Positions 40,614 to 49,995 of a stretch of 64,000 nt of DNA are shown here, in pieces. Position 1 is the first letter of the stretch. The number at the start of each line of letters is the position of its first letter. The notes under the pieces were generated by a model, which ran no database searches, was not told the origin of the DNA, and saw nothing but the letters and a program-made list of their open reading frames with translations. The DNA lies in assembly GCF_014199445.1 (NCBI RefSeq), contig NZ_JACIJS010000001.1:124001-188000 (forward strand), written 5' to 3'. Made by a program: the position numbers and the translations under genes. The DNA comes from Rubricella aquisinus (GTDB taxonomy: Bacteria; Pseudomonadota; Alphaproteobacteria; Rhodobacterales; Rhodobacteraceae).

Positions 40614-41294
40614 ATGAAGATCAAATGGTATGGCCACGCATCGTTTCGACTGACGCCCCATGAGGGGCCGATTGTCATTACCGATCCCTATACGCCCGAA
40701 GGTGTCGGCTATGCCCCCATTACCGAAAGTGCCGATCTGGTTCTGATTTCGTCCGATGATGATGACGCGCATTGCCGGGCCGATCTGATCCAAGGCGCGC
40801 CGGAGGTGCTGAACGCGCTCAAGATCGCGCAAACGGGTGGGCGCGGCCATGCTGCCGGGCTGGAGGTCACCGCGATTGAGGCCGCGGAATGGGACCACCA
40901 CCCGGAACACGCGGTGCCGGGGCAAAACGGGATGTACCGTTTCACCCTCGACGGGATCAAATTTGCGCATATGGGGGATGTGGGCAATCCGCTCACCGAT
41001 CAGCAGATCGCGTTTTTCGAGGATGTGGATGTGCTGTTCGCGCTGGCGGGCGGGTATCTGACCATCGAATTGCCCGACCTGATGAAGATGATCCACCGGG
41101 TGCAGCCCAAGCTGGTGATCCCGATGCATTTCCGCACGCTCACCTATCGCCCGCGCAACACGATGTGGATCGAAAGTTTCCTGAGCCATTTCAAGGATGA
41201 GGCGGTCGATTTCGCCTGCAATCACGAGGTGGAGCTGACCGCAGACGATATTCCCGACAGCACCCGCGTATTGGTCATGGACTACGCGCGCTGA
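40614..41294 (+). CDS. MBL-fold protein (UPF0173/UlaG-like) with altered metal motif
   Basis: A 226-residue metallo-beta-lactamase-fold protein: IKWYGHASFRLTPHEG is the UlaG/UPF0173 N-terminus, FAHMGDVGNPLTDQQIAFFE holds later metal ligands, and LVIPMHFRT is the final His segment. The canonical HxHxDH is replaced by SSDDDDAH (residues 46-53), so the two-metal centre is changed. It may use one metal, use acidic ligands instead, or have lost hydrolase activity. UlaG relatives are lactonases, which would fit sugar-acid chemistry in this cluster. It lies 9 bp after the dioxygenase gene. Confidence 0.82.
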   Translation: MKIKWYGHASFRLTPHEGPIVITDPYTPEGVGYAPITESADLVLISSDDDDAHCRADLIQGAPEVLNALKIAQTGGRGHAAGLEVTAIEAAEWDHHPEHAVPGQNGMYRFTLDGIKFAHMGDVGNPLTDQQIAFFEDVDVLFALAGGYLTIELPDLMKMIHRVQPKLVIPMHFRTLTYRPRNTMWIESFLSHFKDEAVDFACNHEVELTADDIPDSTRVLVMDYAR

Positions 41295-41373
41295 CGGGCA
41301 AAAGAATACGGGTGCATGAACGCCCGTTGATCACAGGATGCGACTGGCGCATCCAACCATGGGAGGAAAACAC

Positions 41374-43110
41374 ATGAGACTGACCAAAATGGTCATGCTG
41401 GCATCCGCCGCAGCGCTCGCCCTGACATCGGGTGCGGCCCTTGCGCAGGATGTCGCGCGTGAGGACACGGTGATCTTCGATCTGGATCGCACGATCAAGG
41501 ATCCGGGCAATTTCAACTGGTTCACATCCGGGACCAAGCGGCAGCACGGCGCACATCAGGCGATGTGGGAGCCGCTCTTTATCCTGAATTATGAGACCGG
41601 CAACCTTGACCCGTGGCTGGGCACCGCATTCGAGCCGAACGGTGATTTCACCGAATGGACCCTGTCGATCCGTGAGGGTGTGGAATGGTCCGATGGAGAG
41701 GCATTCAACGCCGATGATGTGGTGTTCACCGTGAACATGGCGCTTGGCAATGAGGAGCTGTCCCAGCGGGAGGCCGCGACGATCCGGGGTCAGGTCGCCA
41801 TGGTCGAAAAGATCGACGATCTGACGGTCAAGTTCACCTTGCAAAACCCCAACCCGCGCTTCCATGTCGAGAATTTCGGCGTGCGGATTTTCGGCTCTTT
41901 CCTCATCATGCCGGAGCATATCTGGTCTGAGGTGGAAGATCCCGCGACCTTCGCCTTTGCCGAGCCGATTGGCACCGGGCCCTATACCTTCACCTCTGCC
42001 GCGACGAACCGGGCGATTTGGGACCGGAACGACAATTGGTGGGGTGCCAAGACCGGGTTCATGGACCTGCCGGAGCCGCTGCGCCTGATCTGGCTGGAAA
42101 CGGGTGGCGAGGAAAGCCGCGCGCAGTTGATGGCCTCAAACCAGATCGACGCGGCGCAAAACGTCACCATCGGCACGTTCGAGGCCATTCAGGCCCGCAA
42201 CCCGAACGTGATCGCATGGCATAACGGCTATCCTTACGCATGGCCCGATCCCTGCGCGCGCCAGTTGGAGATCAACACCACCGTCGCGCCATGGGATGAC
42301 GCGAATATGCGCAAGGCCGTGGCCCATATCATCGACCGCAACCAGATCGTGAATGTCGCCTATGAGGGCACCACGGTCGCGTCGCAGACGATGTTCGCGC
42401 AATACGGCTCCATGGCGCCGTTCATCGACGCGGTTGTCGAGGCCGGGTATGGCCTGCCGGCATCGGCGGATGTCGCGGCAGGCCAGGCGCTGATCGAGGC
42501 GGCAGGCTACTCCATGGGATCGGACGGGATCTATGAGAAGGATGGTGAGGATCTGAGCGTGGACATCCACGTCAACTCCGCCTCCACCGAATACACCCGG
42601 ACCATCGACGTGGTGGTCGAGCAGCTCAATCGGGCAGGCATCGCCGCGCGCTCCGTTCCCGTGGAGAACGGCGTGTTCTGGGGTGAGGTGCTGCCCTTCG
42701 GTGCCTATGAGATGAGCTATAGCTGGCTGTCCTGTTCGTCCGTGAACGAGCCATGGGCGTCGATGACCCGCTATACCAACCATTCGGTTGTGCCGGTGGG
42801 TGAGCGGTCTCCGGGCTTTAACAACACGGCCCGTTGGAACAGTGACGCGGCGGCGGCCTATACCGCAATCGTGGATGAGATGGGTGGCCTTGGCATGGGC
42901 GATCCGGCGATCCCGGCGATGGTGGCCGAAGCCTATCAGTACCTGGATGCGGAAATGCCGTTCATCCCGCTGGTGCAGGCCGCGAAACTGCTGCCCTACA
43001 ACACCACCTACTGGACGGGCTGGCCGACGGTTGAGAACAACTACAACCATCCAGCATTCTGGTGGAACCACACCCACCAGATCATCCACAATCTGGAAAA
43101 GGCTGAGTAA
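41374..43110 (+). CDS. ABC transporter substrate-binding protein, family 5 (peptide/opine/oligosaccharide)
   Basis: A 578-residue periplasmic protein with signal peptide MRLTKMVMLASAAALALTSG (likely cleaved after AALA, residue 24). SBP_bac_5 features: MWEPLFILNYETGNLDPWLG, WTLSIREGVEWSDGEAFNAD, and DVVFTVNMAL. Family 5 proteins bind peptides, opines, nickel, or oligosaccharides such as cello- and mannobiose; aromatic-rich segments (SYSWLSCSSVNEPWASM; YWTGWPTVENNYNHPAFWWN) would suit sugar stacking, in line with the mannosidase downstream. GGGAGG precedes the ATG at 41374; an upstream ATG at 41338 is not used. Heads the transporter genes. Confidence 0.88.
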   Translation: MRLTKMVMLASAAALALTSGAALAQDVAREDTVIFDLDRTIKDPGNFNWFTSGTKRQHGAHQAMWEPLFILNYETGNLDPWLGTAFEPNGDFTEWTLSIREGVEWSDGEAFNADDVVFTVNMALGNEELSQREAATIRGQVAMVEKIDDLTVKFTLQNPNPRFHVENFGVRIFGSFLIMPEHIWSEVEDPATFAFAEPIGTGPYTFTSAATNRAIWDRNDNWWGAKTGFMDLPEPLRLIWLETGGEESRAQLMASNQIDAAQNVTIGTFEAIQARNPNVIAWHNGYPYAWPDPCARQLEINTTVAPWDDANMRKAVAHIIDRNQIVNVAYEGTTVASQTMFAQYGSMAPFIDAVVEAGYGLPASADVAAGQALIEAAGYSMGSDGIYEKDGEDLSVDIHVNSASTEYTRTIDVVVEQLNRAGIAARSVPVENGVFWGEVLPFGAYEMSYSWLSCSSVNEPWASMTRYTNHSVVPVGERSPGFNNTARWNSDAAAAYTAIVDEMGGLGMGDPAIPAMVAEAYQYLDAEMPFIPLVQAAKLLPYNTTYWTGWPTVENNYNHPAFWWNHTHQIIHNLEKAE

Positions 43111-43182
43111 CGTCTCAGACCTGAGCGGCGGGCGCGTCGGTGCCCGCCGCATCCCATTCACATCATCTGGGGAGACACGCAT

Positions 43183-44196
43183 ATGGGTCGTATTCCGCGA
43201 TCATACCTGATCAATCGCGTGATCACGCTGTTGCTGACCGTCTGGATCGCGGCGACGCTGATCTGGATCATTCCGCGCCTGTCCCCCGTTGACCCGGCGG
43301 AAATCGCGCTCGGACGGATGGCCGCTGGTGCGGGCTCTGTCGCGAATGCCGATGAGATTTTGGCGCAATTGCGCGCCTCCATGGGCATCGACCAGCCATT
43401 GCTGATCCAATACCTCAAATATCTGGGCGGGGCGCTGACATTCGATTTCGGCCTCTCGACCGCGAGCTTTCCGACGCCGGTTTCCCAACTGATCGCAAGC
43501 GCCCTGCCGTGGACGCTTGGCCTGATGATCCTGTCGCTGGTCATCACCTTTGTCATCGGCAACCTTCTGGGCGCGCTGATGGTGTGGGAACGCTCCCCCA
43601 ATCTGGTGAAGGTCGCCATTCCGGCGGCGATGGTGTTCACCTCGATCCCACCGATCCTGTCGGGCCTGCTCTTGATGTGGGTCTTTTCGGCGCAATTGCA
43701 GTGGTTCCCTCTGACGGGTGCCTATGGCCTGACGGTGGAGCCGGGCTGGACATGGTCGTTCGTGCAAAGCGTGCTGCATCACGGCTTTTTGCCTGCCGTG
43801 TCCATCGTGATCGTGACCTTCGGCTTTTGGGCGCTTGGAATGCGCGGGCTGATGATCACCGTGCAGGGGGAGGATTATGTGAAACTCGCGGAGGCAAAGG
43901 GCCTGCGCCCGCGCTATATCCTCTACCGCTACATGATCCGCAACGCGATCCTGCCGCAGATCACCGCCTTTGCGCTCAAGATCGGGTTGCTGGTCGCGGG
44001 GCAAGTGCTGGTGGAGCGCATCTTTGCTTATAACGGCATGGGCAAACTTTTGTATGACGCGATCCTCGATCAGGATTTCCCGGTCATTCAGGGGATCAGC
44101 TATGTCATCATCCTGATGACGGCGGTGTCGGTGTTCCTTGTCGATCTGATCTATCCATTCATTGATCCGCGCATCCGGCATGAGGGGGACACCTGA
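43183..44196 (+). CDS. ABC transporter permease (DppB family)
   Basis: A 337-residue inner-membrane permease with six hydrophobic segments. N-terminal RSYLINRVITLLLTVWIAAT, the conserved GQVLVERIFAYNGMGKLLYD, and the EAA loop in YVKLAEAKGLRPRYILYRYM are typical of DppB/OppB. Works with the next permease as a heterodimer receiving substrate from the family 5 binding protein. It is 72 bp after the binding-protein stop; that spacer contains GGGGAG before the ATG. One-base TGATG overlap with the next gene. Confidence 0.92.
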   Translation: MGRIPRSYLINRVITLLLTVWIAATLIWIIPRLSPVDPAEIALGRMAAGAGSVANADEILAQLRASMGIDQPLLIQYLKYLGGALTFDFGLSTASFPTPVSQLIASALPWTLGLMILSLVITFVIGNLLGALMVWERSPNLVKVAIPAAMVFTSIPPILSGLLLMWVFSAQLQWFPLTGAYGLTVEPGWTWSFVQSVLHHGFLPAVSIVIVTFGFWALGMRGLMITVQGEDYVKLAEAKGLRPRYILYRYMIRNAILPQITAFALKIGLLVAGQVLVERIFAYNGMGKLLYDAILDQDFPVIQGISYVIILMTAVSVFLVDLIYPFIDPRIRHEGDT

Positions 44197-45128
44197 TGAC
44201 CTCGACCGATCAAAGCCCGCAGACCCGCGCCGACCGCGCCACCGCCAAGCGGATGCGCCGGTTCGACAATCCATGGCTGAACCCCAAGCTGATCTGGGGC
44301 GCGAGCCTGCTTCTGTTCATCATCGCCCTCGGCATCCTCGGGCGGTTCGTGTGGAACCTTGATCTGGTGTTCACCGGCTCCACCCCACTGAAACTGCCAC
44401 CCGTCGGATTTGAGAACCTGCGGCGGCAGGAAGGCGTGTGGGATTATCCCTTGGGCACCGATGGGGGCGGGCGCGATATTCTGGCGCTCATCATCATGGG
44501 CGCGCCAAATTCGCTGTTTGTGGGGATGCTCGCCTCCCTTATCGGGATGAGCGTGGGGATCACGCTGGGCTTTACCGCCGGGTTCGTGGGCGGGCGCACG
44601 GATGACACGATCCGCATCCTGTCGGACGTGATGATCACGATCCCGCCTCTGCTGATCCTCGTGGTGTTTCAGGCGGCATATGGGGATGTGAGCTTGACGA
44701 TGATGGCGCTCTTGATCGCGTGTTTCGTGTGGCAATCGCCCACGCGCCTGATCCGCGCGCAAGTGCTGTCGATGCGGACCTCCGGCTATGTGCAGATGGC
44801 GCAACTGTCTGGCGCCTCCACCCCGCATATCATGTTTCGCGAAATGCTGCCCAATCTGGTGCCGTACCTGTTTGGCTCCTTCATCGCGAATGTCACCACC
44901 TCCATCGTGACAGCCGTGGGGCTGGAGGTGCTGGGCCTTGGCCCGCAGCGCATCCCGACGCTAGGGCGCACGATCTATGAGGCGATCAATGCAGGCGCGC
45001 TTATTCAGAACCTGTGGTGGTGGTGGGGTATCCCGACGCTGCTGCTCGCAGTGATGTTCATTGGCCTGTTGCTCATCAACCTTGGGCTTGATGAGATTTC
45101 CAACCCCCGTTTGAGGAAGCTGTCATGA
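44196..45128 (+). CDS. ABC transporter permease (DppC family)
   Basis: A 310-residue DppC/OppC-type permease: an N-terminal cytoplasmic stretch, one transmembrane helix (SLLLFIIALGILGRFVW), then the membrane core with GTDGGGRDILALIIMGAPNS and SLIGMSVGITLGFTAGFVGG, and the EAA loop YVQMAQLSGASTPHIMFREM. The C-terminal NLGLDEISNPRLRK is a hallmark of DppC. Partner of the upstream DppB; overlaps both neighbours, so the three are coupled. Confidence 0.92.
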   Translation: MTSTDQSPQTRADRATAKRMRRFDNPWLNPKLIWGASLLLFIIALGILGRFVWNLDLVFTGSTPLKLPPVGFENLRRQEGVWDYPLGTDGGGRDILALIIMGAPNSLFVGMLASLIGMSVGITLGFTAGFVGGRTDDTIRILSDVMITIPPLLILVVFQAAYGDVSLTMMALLIACFVWQSPTRLIRAQVLSMRTSGYVQMAQLSGASTPHIMFREMLPNLVPYLFGSFIANVTTSIVTAVGLEVLGLGPQRIPTLGRTIYEAINAGALIQNLWWWWGIPTLLLAVMFIGLLLINLGLDEISNPRLRKLS

Positions 45129-46861
45129 CATCCCCCGTGCTGACGATGAAAGACGTGTCGATCGACTTCCCCACGCCTGCGGGGATCGTGAATGCCGTGA
45201 AATCCCTGTCGCTGACGATCAATCCGGGCGTCAAGGTCGGGTTTATCGGCGAGTCCGGGTCGGGCAAGACGACAACGGCGCTCGCCATCATGCGGATGCT
45301 CGCGGCACCAGGGCGGGTATCCTCGGGGGAGATCCTGCTGGGGCAGGACAAGACCAACGTGCTCACCCTGTCGGAGGAGGAAATGCGCCGCGCGCGCCTG
45401 CGCCGGGTCAGCTACATCCCCCAAGGTGCGATGAATTCGCTCAATCCGGTGATGCGGGTGGAAAACCAGATGTGGGACGCGATTGTGGCGCATGAGGGTA
45501 AGACCGACCTCGCCACGCTCCGCTCCCGCTCGGATGCAGCGCTTGAAAGCGTGGGCCTCCCGGCACGCGTCGGGCGACTGCATCCGCACGAATTGTCGGG
45601 CGGGATGAAACAGCGGGTCTGTATCGCGCTGGGTGTGATCCTGACGCCCGAACTGATCATCGCGGATGAGCCGACATCGGCACTGGATGTGGTCACGCAA
45701 CGGCAGGTGATGGAGACGCTGACAGAGGTGCAAACGCGCATCGGCTGCGGGCTGATCCTGATTGGCCACGATATGGGCCTGATGGCGCAATCGGTAGATG
45801 AATTGGCCGTGCTGAAAGATGGCGTGCTCGTCGAGCATGGCACGACCCGCCAGATCATCGAAAACCCCCAGCATCCCTATACCAAAGACCTGATTTCATC
45901 GGTGCCTCTGGTGGGCGGGGAGACGTTCCTGTCCCCGGCGGTGGCCGCGCCCGCGTCCCAGAAAACCGGGCCGGAGCCGCTGTTGGAGTTTCGCAATGTG
46001 ACGAAGCGCTATGGCAATGTCACGGCACTGCAACCGATGAGTTTCACGCTGGAAGGGGACGTGCCGCAGATCATCTCCATCGTTGGGCAATCGGGATCGG
46101 GCAAGTCCACGATGGGCAGTCTGATGCTGGGCTTCAACGAGCCAAGCGACGGGCAGGTGCTGTTTGAGGGCAAGGACATTTCGCGGCTATCGACGTCAGA
46201 GGCGCTTGGTTTTCGCAAGAACGTGCAGGCGGTGTTTCAGGACCCCTATGCCTGTTTCAATCCGTTCTACCGGGTGGAACATGCGCTGAAATTCCCGTTC
46301 AAACGGTTCGGCCTGTCGCAATCGGATGCCCATACCCAAACGGCGATGGAGGAGGCCTGTCAGGCCGTGGGTCTGGACCCCGACCTCATTCTGCGCCGCT
46401 ATCCGCACCAATTGTCGGGCGGGCAGCGCCAGCGCCTGATCGTGGCGCGCGCGCTGATGCTGTCCCCCAAGCTGCTGATCGCGGATGAGCCGGTGTCGAT
46501 GGTGGATGCGTCCCTGCGGGCCTCAATCCTCAAGAACATCTATGATCTCAAGGACAAATACGGGATTTCGATCCTTTACATCACGCATGATCTGGCGACC
46601 GCCTATCATGTGTCCGATTATGTGATCGTGCTCTATCACGGGCGGGTGGCGGAGGCCGGCCCGCCGAAGGAGGTGATCGGCAATCCGCAGCATCCCTATA
46701 CGCAGCTCTTGATCGACTCGATCCCATGGCCGGACATGAACCGCGCCTGGGGCACCTCCAACCGGTTCGACGCGGAGGCGCATCTTGCCAAAGCAGAGGT
46801 GCAGCCGACGATCTATCGCGGTGATGTCGATGGCTTTAACCTGAGCACGCAATTTGCATGA
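45125..46861 (+). CDS. Fused tandem ABC ATPase (DppD-DppF type)
   Basis: A 578-residue protein carrying two complete nucleotide-binding domains. Domain 1: Walker A GESGSGKTTT, signature LSGGMKQRVCIALG, Walker B LIIADEPTSALD. Domain 2: Walker A GQSGSGKSTM, signature LSGGQRQRLIVARA, Walker B LLIADEPVSMVD. The oligopeptide_HPY C-terminal segment occurs after each domain (NPQHPYTKDLISSVP; NPQHPYTQLLIDSIP). It energises the family 5 importer, replacing the usual two separate ATPases. Overlaps the mannosidase gene by 4 bp, tying transport to hydrolysis. Confidence 0.94.
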   Translation: MTSPVLTMKDVSIDFPTPAGIVNAVKSLSLTINPGVKVGFIGESGSGKTTTALAIMRMLAAPGRVSSGEILLGQDKTNVLTLSEEEMRRARLRRVSYIPQGAMNSLNPVMRVENQMWDAIVAHEGKTDLATLRSRSDAALESVGLPARVGRLHPHELSGGMKQRVCIALGVILTPELIIADEPTSALDVVTQRQVMETLTEVQTRIGCGLILIGHDMGLMAQSVDELAVLKDGVLVEHGTTRQIIENPQHPYTKDLISSVPLVGGETFLSPAVAAPASQKTGPEPLLEFRNVTKRYGNVTALQPMSFTLEGDVPQIISIVGQSGSGKSTMGSLMLGFNEPSDGQVLFEGKDISRLSTSEALGFRKNVQAVFQDPYACFNPFYRVEHALKFPFKRFGLSQSDAHTQTAMEEACQAVGLDPDLILRRYPHQLSGGQRQRLIVARALMLSPKLLIADEPVSMVDASLRASILKNIYDLKDKYGISILYITHDLATAYHVSDYVIVLYHGRVAEAGPPKEVIGNPQHPYTQLLIDSIPWPDMNRAWGTSNRFDAEAHLAKAEVQPTIYRGDVDGFNLSTQFA

Positions 46862-49800
46862 CCCACGACCGGCGGTTCACGACCCAAAAGATCGGCAAGC
46901 GGATCAAGCTGGTGGAGCGGATGATCTTCCGCGACCGGCTGCCCTTTGCCCCGTTTCGCATCACCCGGCTCACCAGTGCCGAGGCAGAGCCGCCCCTGGG
47001 CGCGGATGCCAGCGGATGGGAGGTGATCCCGTGGGACAGCTATTGGGGTGGGCAGAACCTCAACTACCTCATGGTCAGCGAAATCACGATCCCGCGCGGC
47101 TGGACCAGTGGCAAGATCGCGCTGCATCTGCCGATGGGGGAGGCGGGGGATATCTTCACCCATCCCGAGAGCCTGCTTTACATCGACGGGGTGCCCTATG
47201 CCTCCGCGGATCGGTATCACCACACGATCTATCTGCCGCAAGACTTGGCGGACGGTCATCCCCACCGGATCGAATTGCATGGCTGGACCGGCCTGTCCGG
47301 CTGGCCCCCTGATCCGACGGATCAGTCAAAGCTGTTCATGAAGCCCTGCGCCGTCGTCTCCATCGACCTTGCGACGCGCGATTTCCTGTCCCGCGCGGAG
47401 GTGGCGCTGGATGTGGCGCGCAAGCTCAGCGATGATCGGCCGGAAAAGCACCGCATCCTGAACGCGCTTGATGCAGCCTTCCTGCAACTGGATACGCGCG
47501 ATCCGCTGGGGGACGCGTTCTACCGCTCCATCCCCCGCGCGGCGGAGGCGCTGGAGGTGGGCTTGGCCCGGGCCGGGCAGCCGATGGACGTGACGCTGCA
47601 CGCGATTGGCCATGCGCATATGGACATCGCCTATCTGTGGCCGATCAGCCAGATCCGGCGCAAGAACGCGCGGACCTATTCCAACGTCCTGCGCCTGATG
47701 GAACGGTTCCCGGATTACACGTTCAGCCATTCGCAGCCGCAGCTCTACGACTATACCGCGCAAGACTACCCGGAGATTTTCGACGGCATCCGCGCCCGCG
47801 TCGCTGAAGGCCGCTGGGAGGTCATGGGCGGCATGTGGGTCGAGTGTGACACCAACATCCCCGGTGGGGAGGCATTGGTGCGGCAACTCCTGCTCGGGCG
47901 CCGCTATTTCCGCGACACGTTCGGGGAGGTGGAAACGCCCGTCTTGTGGCTGCCCGATACATTCGGCCTGTCGTGGTGCCTGCCCCAGCTTATCAAACAG
48001 GCTGGGCTGAAATGGATGCTCACCAACAAGGCAAGCTGGAACCAATACAACCAGATCCCTGCCAGCACGACCATGTGGCAGGGCATCGACGGGACGGAGG
48101 TGCTGACCCATTCGTTGACCACGCCGCGCAGCGTGCAGCACCTGCCCTTCCCCACCAATTACAAATCCGACCTCAGCGGGGAGGAGGTCATCGGCACATG
48201 GCAAAGCTCTACCGTCAAAGAGCGTATCTCCGATCTGCCGATCTGTTACGGCTATGGCGACGGGGGCGGCGGGCCGACCGGGCAACTGATCCGCCGGGCG
48301 GAGGCATGGCAGGGCATGCCGGGGGTGCCGAAGCTCGAATTCTCCACCGTGCGCGCGTTTTTCGAGGCGATCGAGGGGGAGGCCCCGCATCTCGCCACAT
48401 GGGCGGATGAGATGTATCTGGAGGGGCATCGTGGCGTTCTGACGTCGCAAGGCTGGATCAAACGCGCCAACCGCAAGGCGGAAATCGCGGCCCATGACGC
48501 GGAGTTTCTGGCCGCGCGCGCAGGTGGGGCGGTGGCGCGCGATGCGCTCACCGAAGCGTGGAAACTGATCTGCCTGAACCAGTTTCACGATATCCTGCCC
48601 GGCACGTCGATCACGGAGGTGTTTGACGACGCCCGCAAGGATTACGCGCGGATCGACGCGCTGCTGGCCGAAGTGCACCCGCTGAACGGTGGCACGGCGC
48701 TGGCTAATACGATCCCGTTTGCCAAGACACGCACCGTCACCCTGCCGCATGACACGATGGTCGACGGTGTCACGCAAAATGCCGAGGACGGCATCCTCAT
48801 TCAGCAGACCCTGCCGCCCTATTCCGTGTCCGATCCAGCACCAGAGACCCCACAAGCAGGGCTGTCAATCGCGCAAGACGCGACCGGCACGGTAATGGAG
48901 AATGCGCTTATCCGGCTGGAATTCTCCGCCGATGCGGACCTAATCCGCATCTATGACAAAACCGCCCAGCGCGAGGTGCTCAAACCCGGAGAGGCCGGGA
49001 ACCGTCTGCAAGTGTTCGAGGATCGCCCGATCTCATGGGACGCATGGGATATCGACGCGTTTTTCGAAGATCGGGGGGAGGTCATCACTGGCCTGACACG
49101 CTGTGAGATCGTGGAAAGTGGACCATTGCGGGTGGCACTGCGGATTGAGCGCTCCTACCGCAACAGCCGCGTGGCGCAGGTCATCCGCCTGACCCCGCAT
49201 TCCAAACGGATTGATTTCGTCACGGAAGTCGATTGGCACGAAACCCATCTTTTGCTCAAGGTCGCGTTCCCGGTGCAGGTGTTCAGCCCCAATGCAACCT
49301 ATGAAATCCAATGGGGCAGTATCGAGCGGCCCACCCATCGCAACACCCTGTGGGACTACGCAAAATTCGAGGTGCCCGCCCATAGATGGGCCGATCTGAG
49401 CGAGGAGGGCTACGGCGTGGCCCTGCTCAATGACTGCAAATATGGCTATGATATCCGCGAGGATGTGATGCGCCTGTCGCTGATCAAATCCGCGACCATG
49501 CCCGATCCGGTCGCGGATCAGGGGCGGCATGTGTTCACCTATGCGCTGCTGCCGCATGAAGGTTGTTGGCGCGGGGACGTGCTGGCAGAAGCCTATGAGC
49601 TGAACATGCCGCCGCGCCTGATCGGCGGGACAGGCGACGGGCGCGCACTGGTCGCGGCGCTTGAGCCCAATGTGGTGGTCGAGACCGTCAAACCGGCGGA
49701 GGATGGCGACGGCCTGATCGTGCGCCTGTTTGAGGCGCATAGGCGGCGCGGGCCAGTGACGATCCGCTTTGCCGATGCGCCACGCTCCGTCCAGCCGGTG

Positions 49801-49905
49801 AACCTGTTGGAGGAGGATGCGGGCGCGCCGCTGCCCTCAGATGGCCCGGATGTGACCCTCCCGCTAACGCCATTCCAGATCGTATCCTTGCGCGTTCGGT
49901 TCTGA
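46858..49905 (+). CDS. Alpha-mannosidase, glycoside hydrolase family 38
   Basis: A 1015-residue GH38 enzyme, full length for the MngB/Ams1 class. An N-terminal beta domain (about residues 1-240) precedes the catalytic domain, which has the zinc residues H254 and D256 in GHAHMDIAYLWP, the nucleophile D367 in LWLPDTFGLSW, and QFHDILPGTSITEVFDDARK. C-terminal beta domains follow (SYRNSRVAQVIRL; HRWADLSEEGYGVALLNDCKYG). No signal peptide is seen, so it should act in the cytoplasm on an imported mannoside. It is translationally coupled to the ABC ATPase. The natural glycoside (oligomannose, mannosylglycerate-like, other) cannot be deduced. Confidence 0.94.
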   Translation: MTHDRRFTTQKIGKRIKLVERMIFRDRLPFAPFRITRLTSAEAEPPLGADASGWEVIPWDSYWGGQNLNYLMVSEITIPRGWTSGKIALHLPMGEAGDIFTHPESLLYIDGVPYASADRYHHTIYLPQDLADGHPHRIELHGWTGLSGWPPDPTDQSKLFMKPCAVVSIDLATRDFLSRAEVALDVARKLSDDRPEKHRILNALDAAFLQLDTRDPLGDAFYRSIPRAAEALEVGLARAGQPMDVTLHAIGHAHMDIAYLWPISQIRRKNARTYSNVLRLMERFPDYTFSHSQPQLYDYTAQDYPEIFDGIRARVAEGRWEVMGGMWVECDTNIPGGEALVRQLLLGRRYFRDTFGEVETPVLWLPDTFGLSWCLPQLIKQAGLKWMLTNKASWNQYNQIPASTTMWQGIDGTEVLTHSLTTPRSVQHLPFPTNYKSDLSGEEVIGTWQSSTVKERISDLPICYGYGDGGGGPTGQLIRRAEAWQGMPGVPKLEFSTVRAFFEAIEGEAPHLATWADEMYLEGHRGVLTSQGWIKRANRKAEIAAHDAEFLAARAGGAVARDALTEAWKLICLNQFHDILPGTSITEVFDDARKDYARIDALLAEVHPLNGGTALANTIPFAKTRTVTLPHDTMVDGVTQNAEDGILIQQTLPPYSVSDPAPETPQAGLSIAQDATGTVMENALIRLEFSADADLIRIYDKTAQREVLKPGEAGNRLQVFEDRPISWDAWDIDAFFEDRGEVITGLTRCEIVESGPLRVALRIERSYRNSRVAQVIRLTPHSKRIDFVTEVDWHETHLLLKVAFPVQVFSPNATYEIQWGSIERPTHRNTLWDYAKFEVPAHRWADLSEEGYGVALLNDCKYGYDIREDVMRLSLIKSATMPDPVADQGRHVFTYALLPHEGCWRGDVLAEAYELNMPPRLIGGTGDGRALVAALEPNVVVETVKPAEDGDGLIVRLFEAHRRRGPVTIRFADAPRSVQPVNLLEEDAGAPLPSDGPDVTLPLTPFQIVSLRVRF

Positions 49906-49947
49906 TTTTCATTGCATCGCGGGGCGATGGATCGTACCGATATGTGT

Positions 49948-49974
49948 ATTATGCAGAACAAAATTCTGCATAAT
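49948..49974. promoter_or_regulatory. Perfect 11-bp-arm palindrome, candidate IclR operator
   Basis: ATTATGCAGAA (49948-49958), spacer CAAAA, TTCTGCATAAT (49964-49974). It sits 21 bp before the preferred IclR start, in the only sizeable gap (90 bp) between the mannosidase and the beta-oxidation operon. The arm quality and position point to autoregulation and control of the downstream operon. Confidence 0.65.
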
Positions 49975-49995
49975 GGAATTTCGACTGGGTATCGC

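Noticed and set aside
41294-41327. ACGGGC...GCCCGT dyad after the MBL gene as a terminator
   Set aside because: Six-bp arms with a 22-nt loop and no T-run; too weak, and the cluster appears to continue.
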